64,000 nt of DNA. Source: Gillisia sp. UBA3175 (GTDB lineage: Bacteria; Bacteroidota; Bacteroidia; Flavobacteriales; Flavobacteriaceae). Below the pieces are notes generated by a model, which had not been told where the DNA came from, made no database searches, and saw nothing but the letters and a program-made list of their open reading frames with translations. The stretch spans positions 413,320 to 477,319 of the forward strand of contig DEXV01000003.1 in the NCBI GenBank assembly GCA_002364325.1, in the 5' to 3' direction. The position numbers and the translations under genes are program-made. This document shows positions 63,245 to 64,000 of the stretch, one piece after another; the stretch's first letter is position 1; the number at the start of each line of letters is the position of its first letter.

Positions 63245-64000
63245 TTAAGAAATTACTCCAGAACCAACCAATTCATCTTTTATATACCAGGCTACAAATT
63301 GTCCTTCGGTAATTGCAGATTGTGCATTTTGAAAAGTGATATACAATCCGTTTTCAGTTTGATGTAAGGTCGCATCTTGTAATTCTTGTCTATATCTAAT
63401 TCGAGCTTTTACATCCATTGTATCATCTGCTTTTAAAGTTAGATCCTTACGTACCCAATGAACTTCATGATTTGTTACAAATAAGGCTTTTCTATACAAT
63501 CCTGGATGATCTTTTCCTTGACCTGTATAAATGATATTTGTATTTACATCGGTATCAATTACAAAAAGTGGTTCTGGAGTTCCACCTACTGCAAGCCCTT
63601 TTCGTTGACCTTTGGTGAAATAATGTGCACCTTGATGTTTACCAACTACTTTTCCATCTTCCAGTTCATAATGAAATTTCTTAGACAAAAAATCCAACTC
63701 TTCCTGCTTACTATTAAACTGAATTTCCTGAGTTTGATAATGTTCTTTTTCAGAATTTATCTCAACTATAACCCCTTCTTTAGGTTGTAACTTTTGCTGA
63801 AGGAATTCTGGTAAGCGTACTTTTCCAATAAAACAAAGTCCCTGAGAATCTTTTTTATTAGCAGTAATAAGATCTTGCTCTGCAGCGATCTTACGTACTT
63901 CTGGTTTTAGAAGTTCACCTATTGGAAATAAGGTTCTGGAAAGTTGTTCTTGTGTTAGCTGACAAAGGAAATAAGACTGATCTTTATTATCGTCTTTCCC
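63245..64000 (-). CDS. mnmA: tRNA-specific 2-thiouridylase MnmA, C-terminal part (cut by window edge)
   Basis: The frame runs from 64000 to a stop at 63245 (252 codons, no start in the window). [20 protein letters not shown], the thiol-transfer cysteine in GLCFIG, and [15 protein letters not shown] match MnmA. It places sulfur at U34 of tRNA-Lys, -Glu and -Gln. N-terminal PP-loop lies outside the window. Confidence 0.95.
   Translation of the reverse strand, partial: GKDDNKDQSYFLCQLTQEQLSRTLFPIGELLKPEVRKIAAEQDLITANKKDSQGLCFIGKVRLPEFLQQKLQPKEGVIVEINSEKEHYQTQEIQFNSKQEELDFLSKKFHYELEDGKVVGKHQGAHYFTKGQRKGLAVGGTPEPLFVIDTDVNTNIIYTGQGKDHPGLYRKALFVTNHEVHWVRKDLTLKADDTMDVKARIRYRQELQDATLHQTENGLYITFQNAQSAITEGQFVAWYIKDELVGSGVIS

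Overview
The window is AT-rich, densely packed bacterial DNA that reads as the chromosome of a flavobacterium (Bacteroidota, probably a marine Flavobacteriaceae of the Gramella/Salegentibacter kind; the genus cannot be fixed from the sequence alone). The reasons are the gene families (menaquinone genes next to holA, an EttA ABC-F protein, SusD-free housekeeping lipoproteins with short SxC lipoboxes, bacillithiol genes), the lack of strong Shine-Dalgarno sequences, and repeated upstream copies of the octamer TAnnTTTG, the known flavobacterial -7 promoter box. It is mostly core genome. I see no insertion sequence, phage, CRISPR array or integrase.

Layout. 1-5464: end of the window inside pheT, a secreted TPR protein, a lipoprotein and recG, all on the minus strand. 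5643-9585: an M1 aminopeptidase followed by two tandem patatin-like phospholipases, each start overlapping the previous stop. 9586-13574 (minus): an exported DsrE-like protein, exported M20 amidohydrolase, membrane-anchored glutamate-synthase-like FMN protein and a small membrane protein, apparently one operon. 13742-19618: uvrD, a TUDOR-like small protein, a Sua5/YciO protein, an OmpA lipoprotein, a GT2 glycosyltransferase and a stand-alone HsdR-N type nuclease domain. 19768-26946: holA, then menaquinone genes menA, menC and menE interleaved with a metallo-beta-lactamase-fold protein and a CPBP protease, then an M24 peptidase. 26943-36799: DoxX, a second M1 peptidase with an acyl-CoA carboxylase beta subunit, DinB, ettA, a DEAD-box helicase and small lipoproteins.

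36914-43035 is the most unusual part. csbD and clpB have closely related terminators, about 55 bp direct repeats, and between them lie glpD and the decayed 5' end of a vanadium-haloperoxidase/PAP2-type lipoprotein gene. This looks like an inserted or shuffled segment. The clpB-ytxJ divergent gap carries palindromes that may be a stress operator, and an unannotated 39-codon gene with its own terminator follows ytxJ.

43050-64000: fahA, glyA, a trehalase with a YkvA protein, an MBL lipoprotein, hutI-hutG with a GNAT gene, an alcohol dehydrogenase, a trans-sulfuration enzyme with bshB1, tRNA-His, a DsbA-like protein, guaA, a LysM/periplasmic-binding fusion, OsmC, a DUF922-like predicted protease, a nitronate monooxygenase, and mnmA running off the end. 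Bacillithiol is a recurring theme (ytxJ, bshB1, cysteine-related PLP enzyme).

I did not find a clear new multi-gene system. The best leads are the glpD segment with its pseudogene, the patatin pair, the men-locus MBL protein, the large inverted repeats at 52042 and 63162, and the clpB operator-like palindromes.
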